From Luzula sylvatica (Eukaryota; Streptophyta; Magnoliopsida; Poales; Juncaceae): a stretch of 64,000 bases of DNA. Under the pieces are notes generated by a model that saw only the letters and a list, made by a program, of their open reading frames with translations, was not told the origin of the DNA and made no database searches. Of this stretch, positions 12,250-24,989 are shown piece by piece. Every line of letters begins with the position of its first letter. The stretch's first letter is position 1. Made by a program: the position numbers and the translations under genes. The stretch lies in contig OX326956.1 in NCBI GenBank assembly GCA_946800325.1, forward strand, positions 40,855,052-40,919,051. Reading direction: 5' to 3'.

Positions 12250-14805
12250 AAGAAAAAAGATTTGTTACATGGAGTTTGTAACTTTAAAACAAAAAGAAAT
12301 AAAACAGTGGCGATGTATAAGATTGTCGCCGGCCATCGAAGTCGAGGTCCCCTAAGCTTGATGCTTTGACCCATTGTATTTCTTCCTCCATTGCTCCGTT
12401 TGCTATTATAATTGGCGGCGAGGATGAACCATCAAAAATTCTATCGTTTCTTTGCTTCCACACATACGCTCCAATTTAAAGCCGCCTATAAAGCTTACCA
12501 TGGGCCCTTATCATCTTTGATGGTTCTATCTATATTGATCAACCATATTTCCACGAAAGAGTTTTTAGGTTCCCATTTTGTGGAGGCATTGGATATTCTT
12601 TGTAAAAGTCTCCAAACCGCCGTCGTGAATGAACATTTTAGAAAGAGGTGGTCAACGGACTCTGGTTCTCTTACATAGGGGCCAAAGGTGGTTGTTAGGA
12701 AACTTTTTCTTTGTAAATTATCCGTCTTATTTAATCTATTGTGTAGTGTTAGCCATAGGTAAAAGTGGACTTTCAGTGGGATTTTTATTCGCCATAGGTC
12801 ATCGGCCCGAAAGGTTCTAATCCTCGGATTTCTCACAAAATTATAGGCGGACTTGGATGTAAAGAAATGTTTAGTGTTTCATTTCCATAATGTATTTCCG
12901 TTCTCGTCTTGGGTGGTCGATATTTTGTAAAGCAGTAGGATCTTAATTAGATCTTGGAGGAAGAAAGAGATGGTGTTTGTTGGTATGTTTAGTAGATCGC
13001 CCGATTTGTGCATCCCGTATAGTTCTTGCAAACAACTTGGCCATAGATTAACTTCTTCGGAGTCAATCCTCCAAAAGAGTTATTTGTAAAAGTGTTTTGT
13101 TTTGGTCTTCTAGATTTAGGATCCTCAATCCTCCAAATTTCTTTGGCAATGAGATTTTTTTCAATTCAGTGGGCAACTTTCCGGTTTAGTCTTGTCTTCA
13201 CCTTTCCATAGGAATGCTCACATCATTCTTGTTGTTTCGTTAATTATTCTTGTAGGAACTAGTAGGGTTTGCGTTAAATATATTGGGATTGCGCTAATTG
13301 TGGATTTTATTAAGGGGAGTCTACCTCATACTGATAGTAATTTGTTTTTTTCTTGCGGCTATTCGTTGTTGTATTTCCTTTAAGAGGGGTAAAATCACAA
13401 TTTTCTTCGGCCTAATGGTTGTTAGGGGTAGCTCTAGGTGCTTGATGGGTAAATTCTTTTTATTGCAATTCAATATATTTGCAATTGTTGGTTGAGTGTT
13501 TTATGAAAAGTTGATTGGGTGGAAATGAGATTTTTCCTTATTTATCGTATGCCTGGTATTATCTTGGAATAGGTTAAGCGCCAACGCTATAATTCTTAGG
13601 TTGTCCAGTTTGGCTTCAACAAACAATACCGTGTTGTCGCATATTGCAATAGTTGAGTGTTTATTCCTGAAATTTTAGTAAGGAGAGGGTTTATTGTGGT
13701 TAGTATGGCTGGGAATATATCTATTGCTAGGTTAAAGGGAAGGGGGGATAGTAGGTCCCCTTGACATAGACCTCTTTGATGGAAGAAGTAAGACGAGTAT
13801 TCCACATTGATCTTTACCGAGGAAGATGATGAGATGAAGATATTGTGTATCCATTGGATCCATTTTAGCGGAATTTTTTGTGTTTTAGAAGGGCTTCTAT
13901 GAAGTCATGATAGATGTTGTCAAAAGCTTATGTTATGTCTATTTATAGCATTATGGCAAGAATTTTATTTTCTTATAAAAACTTAGATATTCTCTTGCTA
14001 CCAAGAAGGAGTCTGCTATAGCCCTAGTTTTGATAAAGGCGGGTTGATTGAGAGGTAGTAATTTGGGCAGAAGAGGTTGGAGTCTATTAGTCATAAGCTT
14101 AGTGGTGATTTTTTGGATAGGTTTATGACGTTTATTGGTCGAAAATAGTTCATTGTTATAGCTTCTTTTTTGGCACTAGAGTAATAATAGCCTGGTTTAT
14201 TCTCCATAGGTCTAGTTTATTTTCAAAGAAATATTTTATTATGGAAGTGAAATCGTCTTTTATGATGGACCAATATGTACTAACATATTCCGCCGGTAGG
14301 CCATCGGGGGTGCAAGATTTTTTTCTTTTTGAGTCTAGTAATTATCGAGTTGATTTCTTGTTCATCAAACGGTAAGGGTAGTGTGTCCATTCCTTCAATA
14401 TTTGGTGGGTTTGGGATTAGCCTTTGTAAGTCTAGTGGAAGGGTGGACGGTTTTGATCCCATTGTTTCGTTGAAATGGGAATTGAATGTGTTCAATATTT
14501 CGGTTATGTTCGCTAGTGTTTGAGAGTTATGTTGGATTTGGGAGACGAAATTTCTATTTCTTCTTTGTGATGCTAACGCATGGAAGTAGGCATTATTTTT
14601 GTGTCCCAGTTTTATCCATTTGGATGATCTTCTTTGTTGTCAATATGTTTCGACTCTCAAAACTAGCTCTTGACCTCTTATTTTGAGTTTTATTCGGAGT
14701 TGTTTTTCTTGCTGATTTAGAGGTCTCATTTCTTCAACCTTATCTGGCCATGCTATAATGCTTTTGGTTGATTTAAGTGGTGGGTCCGGTTTGTCAAAAT
14801 TCTTG

Positions 14806-17800
14806 CACTACAACAATACTACTATACGGTGACACTTGTTTTCTAGCATTTGCATATATGCTGCCGTTACTTGTACAATTGACGGCATTAACTTATAAAT
14901 GCTTCCATTACATTATAAAAAACAGCATTTCGTATTTAATGCCTACAATACTATTATATAGGAGCATTTTATATCTAATGTTGCCAATATAATGAACACA
15001 CAGCAATCATAAATGCTCGCAAAACCTATTTGGATTATATATTTATGAAATTTAATGTATACATTTTTTTTGGGTTCAAAATAACAAAATACAGCACCAA
15101 AAATTACATATTTATAACCCCAAACTACTACAGCCTAAATATTACCCACATCACGAGTCTGTACAGCCCAATTTCTAACCCTTCTCTATCCCCACTCACG
15201 GAGCCCAAATCCCCACACTCTATTCTGATGCGCCCCATAACTCCTCAACCTCTCATCCCAACCCACAGAGCCCAGACCCCCCGCACTATATCATCCCCAT
15301 AACTCCTCAACCTCTCATCCCAACCCACAGAGCCCAGACCCCCCGCACTATATCATCCCCTAAGGCCCAATCTACTAATCCGGAAATCCTAACGCACGCC
15401 AAAACCTTCTACTGCGGCATGGCACGACATGGCACCTCATGGCACAAGATTCTACGGCGGGAAAGAAACGCTGTCGTCGCTCCGTACGTGTTTTTTCACG
15501 AAAATTTGGCGCTGGCTTCCAATTTTTCCATTCGCGCCTAAAATTGGCAAAATAATTGACGTTGCTTCCCCCAAATGATAAATTGCCGCCACGTATGATC
15601 TATACAAGGATTCAGCTGCCCATGGTTACTGATTTGCTCTTCCGCCAAAATTTGGTTAGTAATTTGTTCTTCAATAACTTTTTTTTGTTGGTTTATTGAA
15701 AGCTTATTCCATATATGTTCAATTTCTTGGTCTTGCTTTTATCAAGTGATTAATTTTGTGATTAATTTTGATCAGATGGCATGATTTTTATTGTTGCATA
15801 TATGTTCAATTACCTATTTTTTTGTGATTGATTTTGATTTATCAAGTGATTTTGTCATTGTGACTTTAATGACGGTATAAACTTGGTAAATACATGGGTG
15901 TCTCCAGATTAACTAAGATAGTATAAAAATTCTATGTATAAGAATCATGTGTTTATACTACTGTGTTTTGATTAATTGTTGTTAGATTATTTTGATTAAC
16001 TTGGTGATTTTATCTTTTGATTTTTAGCTCAAATTTCTGTTAAAGAAGTGTCCAGATTGATCATCTCCAGGTGTGTCTCTGTTCAAGAATTATGTGCGTG
16101 GAATTTGAATTCGTTTTACAGTTTCAGAGTTCTAAATTATGAGATATTGATCAAGTTATTAACTATTTATTAATGCCTTTGATATCTCTAAAAGCTTTTT
16201 AGTTTGTGACATTTCAAAGTATTTCATATAAAAGTGATTTGACCTTGGTTTTAACTATCTTAGTTATTTTGATGTTTAATCGTAGCAATCTTTGTTTGGT
16301 GCTTAGTGTGGTGTACATGGGCTGCTAAACGAGGGAAGTACAACTGGCGAAAGGGGGCAAAGAGCTTGTTGCATACTTTTATTGGAGTGAAAATTTCCTA
16401 ACCTACCCTTTAGTTCCTCAGGTGAGGAGTATGATACCATCGCAAATTGTGTTTTGTATAATGTTGTCTTATTGTTGCCTGTTGTTTGAGTTCTGAATTT
16501 TTTTTCATTCTATTTGCAGAGAAATGATGCTGAGTATTTCAGTATAGGCAAGTTTTGCCATGCATTTCATTGGATCGTAGGGATTGTTTTGATCATAATG
16601 CAGCTAAGACATCAATTTTCAATAATTTAGGGGTGGTTTTTGTAACAATTCACGGTGTGAGACCCTAAATTCAGCAATTAAGGGTCTGTTTTGCAAATAT
16701 CCAATTATGTTTCTGGTTGGCAGAAAATATATGATTTCCTTGTAGAATTGATGTTATGTTTGGCAAAATTATCGTAGGGGTCGGTATGCAAATATTTAGG
16801 CCTTAGCTTTGGGCATTATTCCAGGTCTCAAGGTAAATTAAATTATATAAATATCAAAATTTACAAAAAAGGATAAATTAGTAAAAATATTCTATCTTTT
16901 GGTTATTGATGAAGGGCACAGATTACGAGACGCCAAATGGACCGAAATCAGCGTTAGGAATTATTTTTCCCGCATATGTGCAAGTCCAATGGTCGATTCG
17001 GTCCAATATGGACTGAAGGTTTTGGAAAGTTAGAATTTAGGCTGCCTACGCGATAGCTATGAATAGTTCCAAGGTAGAATTAATTTTGATTTTTGAATTC
17101 TATTTCTATCAATTTTTAATGTTGTTATTTTTTAGTAAATTGATTTCAGTGGAATAATGAATTTGATCAAATTTTACTAGAATAGACGGTATGATTCATC
17201 CATCGGATTATCCAGGTTATTCTTTATTAATAACTTTTTTTTATCTAATAATTCTTTTGTTACAGCATGCAAACAAGAGCTGCCGAAGTTTCTAAGAATG
17301 GGCTTTGAGAACGGTAATTTTGTATTTACACCCTCAAATTTTATGAAATTGAATACTTATTTGAATGAACTCATTTTCAACATACCTAATCTCAGGTGAT
17401 ACTAGATGCAACTCATGGTGAACCGAGGGTAGCCATCAAATAATCACAAACCATTAAAATTTATGTTATTTTGTTTTTGTATTAAATGAGTTTATTATTT
17501 TTATTTGCAGGGATAAAAATATTGGAGTATAGAAAAGAAGAAAGATTGGTTTCTTAAAGGCTTGATTTTTACGGTTTACGTATAATGCTAGAAATTTCTT
17601 TTTTGGATACCGACTTAGAAATTTTTCTCATTTTCAGGGGTATATATGCCATTTTGGTTGAATGGAGAACTATGTGATATTTCTCTGATTTTGAGGGGCT
17701 CTTTTGATATTTCAGGTAAAGAACACTATTATTCCATATAGTTATTTTGCATAATTACAAGGACTAATATGTAACTATTTGGTCTAATTTTTTCTTGGAT

Positions 17801-18750
17801 ATTCTTTCAGTTCTGAGCATTTCTCAATAGTTAATTTATGTATTATGTTTTGTTCTTCATTTTCAGATTTTCAGCATGTATGGGTGATGTGCGAAGCCGA
17901 GATGTGTTGTGGAGAGTACACCATAAAGAGAAAACAATCCTAGATCGTGAACTTCTCGGCAGTATATCTAAAATTAGAGGGCTCTAAAATATATTTGTTT
18001 TGCAAAAAATATGTGTAATTATGTTGGTATAGATGGAGTGTATTTTCTTGGATTTTGGATAATTTTGATCTTAATCATTCTTTTATATTTACTATTGATG
18101 CATATTTTGTATCATAATTATTTAATTTAGTATTAAAAATGAAATGAAACTTTATATTTAATATAATATTAGTATTAAAATAATTTTAGGATTATAAGTA
18201 TATATAATTTGTATAAATGTCGGCAAATAACAACTAGATGCATTTTTACATGTTGATTTTTACATTGGAAATATTTTGATGTGTTGTCTATTTGTACAAT
18301 AGAAAGCATTTTTTAAATGCTACTAATTTTCATTATGGAAGCATTCAAAAATGCAATTATTTGTCCATGCCCATGCTCATGCCCATGCATTTATAAATGC
18401 TTTTATTGTCACAATTAGAAGCATTTTTTAATGTTGTCATTACATACTCGTTAATGCTTTTATTTGTCACAATTCAATTCATTTAAGCATATCACAGCAT
18501 TTACAAATGCATCCTTTTTAAAATATTGATGACATTAACAAATGCTCTCGATGTTGTTTTACCATCGGCGACACAAATATATGCCATTGATTTCACAATT
18601 ACGTAACATTTTGTGAAATGCTCTCAAAACTTTAGAGGACACCAACCCGGAGAGCATTTCAGCCTAATGCTGTTAAATGTGCGTGACAGCATTAAAACGG
18701 GCATTCAGCAGCATATATAAATGCATTCGAACCCTTACATTGTTGTAGTG
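14806..18750. mobile_element. Non-autonomous CACTA (En/Spm-type) transposon
   Basis: The ends are CACTACAACAAT at 14806 and ATTGTTGTAGTG at 18750, a perfect 12-bp terminal inverted repeat beginning CACTA. The flanks are the 3-bp duplication TTG (14803-14805 and 18751-18753), as expected for the superfamily. Both subterminal zones (about 14840-15030 and 18200-18730) are packed with AGCATTT/AAATGCT motifs in both orientations, the usual transposase-binding pattern. No transposase reading frame is visible in the 3945 bp, so the element would need help from an autonomous relative. It sits inside the antisense LINE. Confidence 0.93.
15237..15360 (+). repeat. 62-bp perfect tandem duplication within the CACTA element
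   Basis: A C-rich 62-bp unit beginning ATAACTCCTCAACC occurs at 15237-15298 and again at 15299-15360 with no difference that I can see. It falls between the left subterminal repeats and the internal region. Confidence 0.88.
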
Positions 18751-19556
18751 TTGCTTGCCCACTTCCTTAGGCACTTTGTGGTGTTTACAGCCTTGTTATA
18801 AAAATTTAGCCGAGTTTTTTTCTCGGCAAATTCCAAGCCGAAAAGGTGAGTATTTGGGGAGAGTGATCGGAAGTAAGCATGGGTAACTCATTAGTTTGCA
18901 TTATAATATTAAGTGTTAACAAGTGGTGCGATACTAGTGCCCTATCTAATTTAGAGAGTGTTGGGGTAGGCCTTTTGCTTCTCCAAGTTTAAGCCCTTCC
19001 TTCTGGCGACACTTTTATTATATTATTATTATCTATGAACTAGTTAAAACCGAGAATGTGTGGAAGTAAGTGACCTCCCATGTTGATTCGTTTATTGATA
19101 TTATTAGGTTAAAATCACCTACTAAGATCCACAGTCTTGTGTTTGGGTTTAGGGATGCTAGTTCATCCAAAAAATATTGTTTTTCCTCGTTTGAGGTTGG
19201 CCCATATATGTTTGAGAGAGTGAAAGAAAAAGGCATTTGCTATGTTAAACGTGGTTATGGAAGAGAAAGAGTCTTCTCATTTACTTTGAAAGGTAAAGTT
19301 GTTTGACCAACCCGTTATTAATCCGCTCTTCGATCCCATGGCGTTTTTACTTTCAAAGTTTGTGATATTAAGAGGACACACTTTTCATATCAAAATAGTT
19401 CGTTTCTTGCATACAAAAGATGTTGCAACTTGCAAATCTCGTGGTATCCTTGACAAATTTATATTTATAGACCTTGCCAATTCTCCGCACGTTCCAAAAT
19501 AAAATTGAGAGAAAATCAAAGAGCTTTAGATGCATAAGGTACAATATTATAAATAA

Positions 19557-19600
19557 CTAGGTTTATTCCCACGCTATTGCACGGGTCTGTTCTTCTTAAT
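19557..19600 (-). mobile_element. Helitron 3' terminus (minus strand)
   Basis: Read on the minus strand, the sequence ends with a hairpin (CCCGTGCAATAGCGTGGG, 19585-19568), a short spacer and CTAG at 19560-19557, followed by host T. Hairpin plus CTRR before T is the Helitron 3' signature. The 5' end was not located; the element may extend far into the repeats to the right. Confidence 0.55.
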
Positions 19601-20090
19601 AATGTGATTTTTTTTCGTTGTCATGATATTTATTGGATTATGTTTATTTTGGGCTTTATTGTGCTTGTTGAGTGGCCCTTTTCGGACAAAATGATTGTAG
19701 AATTAAATATTTTATAAAGAAAAAGATAAGATGTGAGAGTGATATGTGTCAATAAAGATATTGTGCAACATGTAAAAGTATAATTTACGAATTTTGTATT
19801 ATCACATTACATAAATTATGAGAAACTTATATTATGATAATTTATGAAGTTGGTATATCAATGGCCTACATATGCATTATATGTATTATACAAATAATCA
19901 ATACATAAATCACGAATATATAACCACAAAAGAAAACATATGACATTACTTAACTTTTAATAATGAGAGGAATTGCAATAATTACAATAATACAAAAATT
20001 TAGCTAATTTAATTATTAAAAACTAACACACTCAAATGCATTTAAATGAACAAATACTTTCACTATGACATCATATGTGTCATCATGTTG
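19601..20090. other. AT-rich region, nothing recognised
   Basis: No gene, repeat or terminus is evident. It may be the interior of the Helitron whose 3' end lies at 19557. Confidence 0.35.
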
Positions 20091-20142
20091 TGCTTGCCTC
20101 GGTAAATAATGATTTTTATAAATTATCAAGGAAGAATTATTG

Positions 20143-20176
20143 CAATCGTTCAAGGGTTGTCTTCTTTGAACGATTG
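20143..20176 (+). other. Hairpin in repeat unit 1
   Basis: CAATCGTTCAAGG at 20143-20155 faces CTTTGAACGATTG at 20164-20176, giving a 13-bp stem with one G:T pair and an 8-nt loop. The matching hairpin of unit 2 is at 21888-21921. Confidence 0.7.
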
Positions 20177-20786
20177 AAAAAAATCCTTTCTTCAAAGTTC
20201 ATTTACTTTATATACATCATAGGTAAAATAAAATAAAAAAGCCAAATAATTGTCATATGTTTCGTTTTTGTATTTGTATAGGTATAGGTATATGTGTTCG
20301 CAATCTGTGTTTGTAGTGCCGATTCATATTTGTATTGTGTGTTTGTATTTTGTATTCGTATTTTTATTCATATTGTTATGTTTGTATTTTTATTTCGTAT
20401 TTTGTAGTTTGTGTTCGTATTGCTTCTTTTTTTGGATATTTGTAGTTGGTCTCACGTTTTTCATATTACTATATTCATAATCGTGTTCGGGTCACGTTTT
20501 CGTTCTCATATTCTTATTCTTATTTGTGTATGTATTTTGTATTTCTTATTTTGTTTTTCTTAATATGTTCTTCGTAATTTGTATTTCGTAGCTTGTATAA
20601 TTTTTGCTATTGGTGTTTGTTTTTTGTTTCCACATTTGTATTTTGTATTTTGTATTTAGCAATAGGTATTTCGTTGACATTTGTATTTTGTATTTCGGAT
20701 TCATTGTTTAGGGTTTAGCGTTCAATAGTCTAGTGTTATGACTTTAAATTTAGGTTTTGGATTAAAATATGTTACTATGATATGTT

Positions 20787-21834
20787 TGAAGGAAATACAG
20801 TTTCGGATCAACCGTAAAAGTATACACAAGGATGAACGAATGTAAGCGTACATTTGTGGTCATAACTTTCAGTACGAAAATCCAATTGGAATGGTTCAAA
20901 TTGGGTTAGATAGATAATGAGATTATCTAGAACTTTCATGTAGAAATATGTTTCATTTGAACGACGTATCAGTGTCGTTTTAATGGAATACCGAAAGGGT
21001 GCGACCGTTTGACATACAGTTAGTAAAACGTCCATCACTTTCGTATCCGAACTCCAATTGGTCCAGGCCAAATTGGGTTAGAAAGATAATAAGATTATCT
21101 ACAACTTTCATGAATGTTCAAAGTCGGTTGGGACGATTTAATATTTTCGTTTCAACAGAATACTGAAAGGGTGTCTGCAGTTTTCTGTGTGAAATGGTGT
21201 ATATTGGATATACATGTCTTTTGGCCCATCCTTATCCTATATGATATAAATAGGATGTTTCTCTCTCTCTCCAGATCAGATCATTTAGATGAATCTATGG
21301 TATTATTCAGAATAATCCAAAAATATAAGGAGACATCTTTCAAGAGAGTGAAAGAATGTGAAGAGAGAAAGATCGAGAAAAAGGAGTTTTTCTCGGTGTA
21401 GAGAATCGATCTAATCAAGCAAGTTCGCCGGTGCATCGTCTAGGCAGTTGCATCCGCGACCGACGAACTACGACTCACGGTGGATACAAGTAGAGGAGCG
21501 ACACTTGTGGCTCTCCGATTGTGATCAAACCGAAAGAGCAAAACTGTGGGCTGTGGAAGAGTGTGGACGTGGGGACGCACGAAAGACAACCGGATGCGTG
21601 TCAAGATGGTGGGGGACGTGTGGTATGGGACGCACGGACTAGTCACCAACGTGACACCGGAGAAGGAAAGGATGTGAGCGATCAACCCGTCGTGCGTGAT
21701 CAATTTCACGCTGGTAATCGTCTATCCTTCTATTGCATCGTACCCTCGAAGTCATGGCGTGATCTTGGATTTTGGGAACCGGACCGGGCCTTCATATCCG
21801 CTGCGCAGGCCCGGGGACGGATGAATTCCCAACA
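20787..21834 (+). mobile_element. Solo LTR, family B copy 1
   Basis: The 1048-bp segment starts TGAAGGAAATACAG and ends CCCAACA (TG...CA). It is flanked by the 5-bp duplication ATGTT at 20782-20786 and 21835-21839. Its promoter-like TATA box (GATATAAATAGG, about 21241) is followed by a CT run. The same sequence occurs at 51825-52877 with a different target duplication, so the ends are certain. No internal retroelement sequence remains, so this is an LTR left by recombination. The uninterrupted target is present at the next array junction (about 22945-22990). Confidence 0.92.
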
Positions 21835-21887
21835 ATGTTTGCCTCAGTAAATCATGATTTTTATAAATTTTAAAGCAGAAATCGCTT

Positions 21888-21921
21888 GAATCGTTCAAGG
21901 GCCGGCTTCCTTGAACGATTC
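21888..21921 (+). other. Hairpin in repeat unit 2
   Basis: GAATCGTTCAAGG at 21888-21900 pairs fully with CCTTGAACGATTC at 21909-21921 across an 8-nt loop. Against unit 1, the outermost pair has changed from C:G to G:C. Confidence 0.75.
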
Positions 21922-23013
21922 AAACTTTTTTTGCTTCAAAAATTGTTTATTTTCTATACATCATAGACAAGATAAAGGAAATAATTGTTATATATTTTGT
22001 TCTCGTTTTTGTGTTTTGTGTCTATATATATGCTTCAAGTTTGTAGTGGTAATTCAAATTTCCATTGTGTAGTTGTGTTTTGTATTCGCGTTTGTACTCA
22101 CATATCGTTACTGTCTTTGTATATGTATTGTTATTGATTGAGTTCTCGTTTTTGTATTTGCGTTAGTATTGTACTTCAAGGTTGTAGTGGTAATTCAAAT
22201 TTGCATTGTGTATTTGTGTTTTGTATTCGTGTTTGTACTCACATTTCGTTGTTGTATTTGTATTTGTTTTTTGTTTGTACTTATATTGTTATATGGTTAT
22301 ATTTGTATTTTTGTTTCGTGTTTCATAACTTTTATTGTTTGTGGTTTTATTATTGGGATTGGTATTTGTTTTTACGTATTTATATTTGCAGTCGTATTTG
22401 AGCATTCTCTTTGCGTTCGTGTTTTTATTCTTTTTGTTATTCTTATCGGTGAACATATTTCGTATTTTTTTGTTTCGTATATCGTTTTTCGTGTTTCTAA
22501 CATTTGTATTGCGTGTTTGTATTTTGTATTTGCATTTTTATTCATATTGTTATGTTTGTATTTTATTTCGTATTTTGTAGTTCGTGTTCGTATTGTTTAT
22601 TTTTTTTGGGTATTTGTAGTTGTTTTCACGTTTTTCATATTGCTATTCATAAACGTGTTCGGGTCATGTTTTCGTGCTCATATTCTTATTTGTGTATGTA
22701 TTTTGTATTTCTTATTTTGTTTTTCTTATTATGTTCTTAGTAATTTGTATTTCGTATCTTGTATCTTGTATAATTTTTTCTATTGGTGTTTGCTTTCTAT
22801 TTTCACATTTGTATTTTGTATTTCATGCTTAGCAATAGGTCCTTTTGTCGACATTTGTATTTTGTATTTGGGATTTATTGTTTAGGGTTTAGCGTTTAAT
22901 AGTCTAGTGTTATGACTTTAGGATTAAAAAATGTTTTGGATTAAAAAATGTCACTATGATATGTTTGCCTCAGTAAATCATGATTTTTATAAATTTTAAA
23001 GCAGAAATCGCTT

Positions 23014-24196
23014 GTACCATCACATGTTTAGGAACTTTTATGTATGATTCTAGGGACCTATCCGTAAATCTATCATTACTTTTTATTGATATGTCCAAAT
23101 TGAATCATGTTTGTTTTTTAGATTTATTATTGTGCATATATTTTATCTTTATCTTGAATTTCTGAATTATCTATAGTTTTCTATTAATTATGGGTTTATG
23201 TGAAAAATCAGCATTATAAGTTTTTTGTGTTTTTTGTGATGTCTAAAAATCTACAAAAAAAACAGCTCTACATTCTTTACTAGTTTGTAAATTTTTTTCA
23301 TGCTTGGCTATTTGTATGTTTAATTAGAAAATAAAAAGATAAAAAATGTTTTGATAATTAGGTTAAATTGTTATAATAAATCCCCTTCCCTTTTCTGTCA
23401 TGTTCTGTAAATTATATTGAACTGATTTCTATAGGTTTTCAAATCACCTAAAATATTCTACTTAATATTGATTGTGTCTGCTTTGTTCAGGATTTTATCT
23501 CACAAAATTTCATTTTTTTCTATTTGTTATGATTTTTAGAAGTTGGTTTATCAATTAATTGAGTGAGGTAAGATCCTAAATAAAAAAAAATTATAATCAA
23601 TAGTTAATGCTCATATGTCTTGCATTCATTGATGCCAGTAGGACTTGAACCCATAACCTCCCACAATATATAGTTTTTTGTTTCTCACACTCAACCAATT
23701 ATGATATGTGCCTATTGGCAGATCCTACGCAAACTAGACGCAATCAATACTAAACAGGATATTTTTTGGTGATTTTAAAAAATATAAAAATCAGTCAAAT
23801 CTATTTTACAAAACAGGATATAAAAAAAGGAGAATTTTCATAGAAATTTAACCTAATTATTCAAAAAAAAAATTCTAATTAAATAGACAAATCTACATAC
23901 ACGAAAAGGATGCACAAACTGGTAAAGAATGCGTAGATTTTTTTTTTTAGATTTTTAAACATCACAAAAAAACTTGTCATGCTGATTTTTCACAAAAATT
24001 CATAATTAATAGATAAATATAAATAAATTAGAAATTCAAGATAAACCAATCAAATTTCACACGATCATTGCACACACTATAACAAATCTAACAAAACAAA
24101 CATAATTCAATTTGAGCATTCCAGTAAAAAAAATGACAGATTTACGGATACATCCTTAAATACTAACAAAAAAATCTCTAAACATGTGCTGGTACC
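23014..24196. repeat. Large imperfect inverted repeat (arms about 480 bp)
   Basis: The left arm (23014-23500) and the reverse complement of the right arm (24196-23722) align along their length. Shared blocks include GTACCA.CACATGTTTAG, TATCCGTAAATCT.TCATT, TTATCTTGAATTTCT, GTGAAAAATCAGCAT and AATTAGGTTAAATT. The loop of about 220 bp holds a tRNA-like SINE remnant. It could be a foldback transposon or an inverted duplication. No coding capacity is seen. Confidence 0.8.
23590..23725 (-). mobile_element. tRNA-derived SINE remnant in the loop of the inverted repeat
   Basis: On the minus strand it reads a box A-like AATTGGTTGAGTGTGAGA and a box B-like GGGTTCAAGTCC, followed by CATCAATGAATG. This is the same family as the two SINEs at 27188-27445. 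Confidence 0.65.
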
Positions 24197-24984
24197 TGCA
24201 CTTTAGCCACTTGGATTGGCGAAAGTGCAAAAAAAAAATTTGCTATTTCAAAATGAAAACAATTAAAAAGTATATTATTTTTCCTCTTTCGACAAAATGC
24301 TTGGCGAAATTGATTTAATTATTAATAAATTCATGTTATAAACATTTTTGCCAGACTCTCTGTCGAAAATTTAATTTCTTTTGCCAGAAGGTCTGACGAA
24401 AGAGCTAGATTTGCAAATTTGAAAAATTGACAAGTATCCTTACAAATGGGCTTTTTTTTGGATACCACATATCAAAAGAAATTCTAATTCTAATGTATGT
24501 CAAATTTGAATGGAATCTAGAAAAAGTAACTTTCATGAAATTTGTTGTCTCAAAAAGGGTGATTTAGTGACTGTCACAACGTGTCTATGTCCGATTCTAC
24601 ATTTTCTTGGTGTTGCTCAATTGTTTGGATTTAATTGGTGGAAGTAAAGATTCTTATTTGTGCCAATCACATCCTTCTTCATTTTTCAATTATTCAATTA
24701 ACTAGCAAGTTTCTTAATCTACTTTCTTAACAATATATTTGTGGAAAGTTCAATCAAAAAATATATTTGTGGTAAGAAAAAATAGAAAAAAATTATTGGA
24801 AATCCAATGGAGAGAGTTTTCAACTATCATGATAAATGTCCTTCGAAAAAATTCATGATAAATGTCATTCAAATTTTCTTCTTAACAAAAAATCTAGCGG
24901 AAAGGACACAACTACTTGATAATTAAAAATTATACAAAATATATTTTTATTTGAAAAATATAAATTTAATTAAATACATAAATT
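24197..24984. other. AT-rich intergenic DNA
   Basis: No gene or element terminus recognised. A few GACGAAA/TTTCGNC-like motifs recur near 24285-24410 without clear structure. Confidence 0.35.
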
Positions 24985-24989
24985 ATCAG

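Larger units (their letters stand above)
12250..19520 (-). mobile_element. Decayed L1-type LINE, antisense, split by a CACTA element
   Basis: Minus-strand pieces appear in the right order for ORF2. Endonuclease: about 19500-19370 (WNVRRIGK, then CMQETN) and 19236-19033 (IYGPTSNEEK, ILVGDFNLI). RT: 14495-14280 (LPFDEQEINSIITRLKKKK) and 13805-13596 (RGLCQGDLLSPLPFNLAIDI). zf-RVT end: 12836-12495 (LWRIKIPLKVHFYLWLTLHN, VDHLFLKCSF). Many stops and frameshifts mark it as much older than the LINE in MAX1 copy 1. Removing the CACTA insertion leaves about 3.3 kb, so parts are deleted. The outer limits are estimates, since no target duplication was found. Confidence 0.82.
20092..23013 (+). repeat. Tandem array of a T-rich repeat unit (two units and a partial third)
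   Basis: Unit 1 starts near 20092 (TGCCTCGGTAAATAATGATT), unit 2 at 21840 (TGCCTCAGTAAATCATGATT), and a partial unit 3 at 22963. Each full unit has a short hairpin, then a long run of TTTGTATTTTGTATTT-like sequence, then a shared tail (TAGGGTTTAGCG, TAGTCTAGTGTTATGACTTTA). Within unit 2, a similar segment (TTCAAGTTTGTAGTGG) is itself repeated near 22032 and 22173. Long T-rich open frames here are low-complexity artefacts. Unit 1 is separated from unit 2 by a solo LTR. No similarity to a known gene is seen. Confidence 0.75.

Noticed and set aside
12412..12836. Open frames on the plus strand near the antisense LINE
   Set aside because: They are opposite-strand shadows of the LINE zf-RVT region.
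22138..22885. Long open frames rich in Phe, Val, Ile, Tyr and Cys in the T-rich array
   Set aside because: They come from TTTGTATTTTGTATTT-type low-complexity sequence, overlap in several frames and have no domain or splice context.
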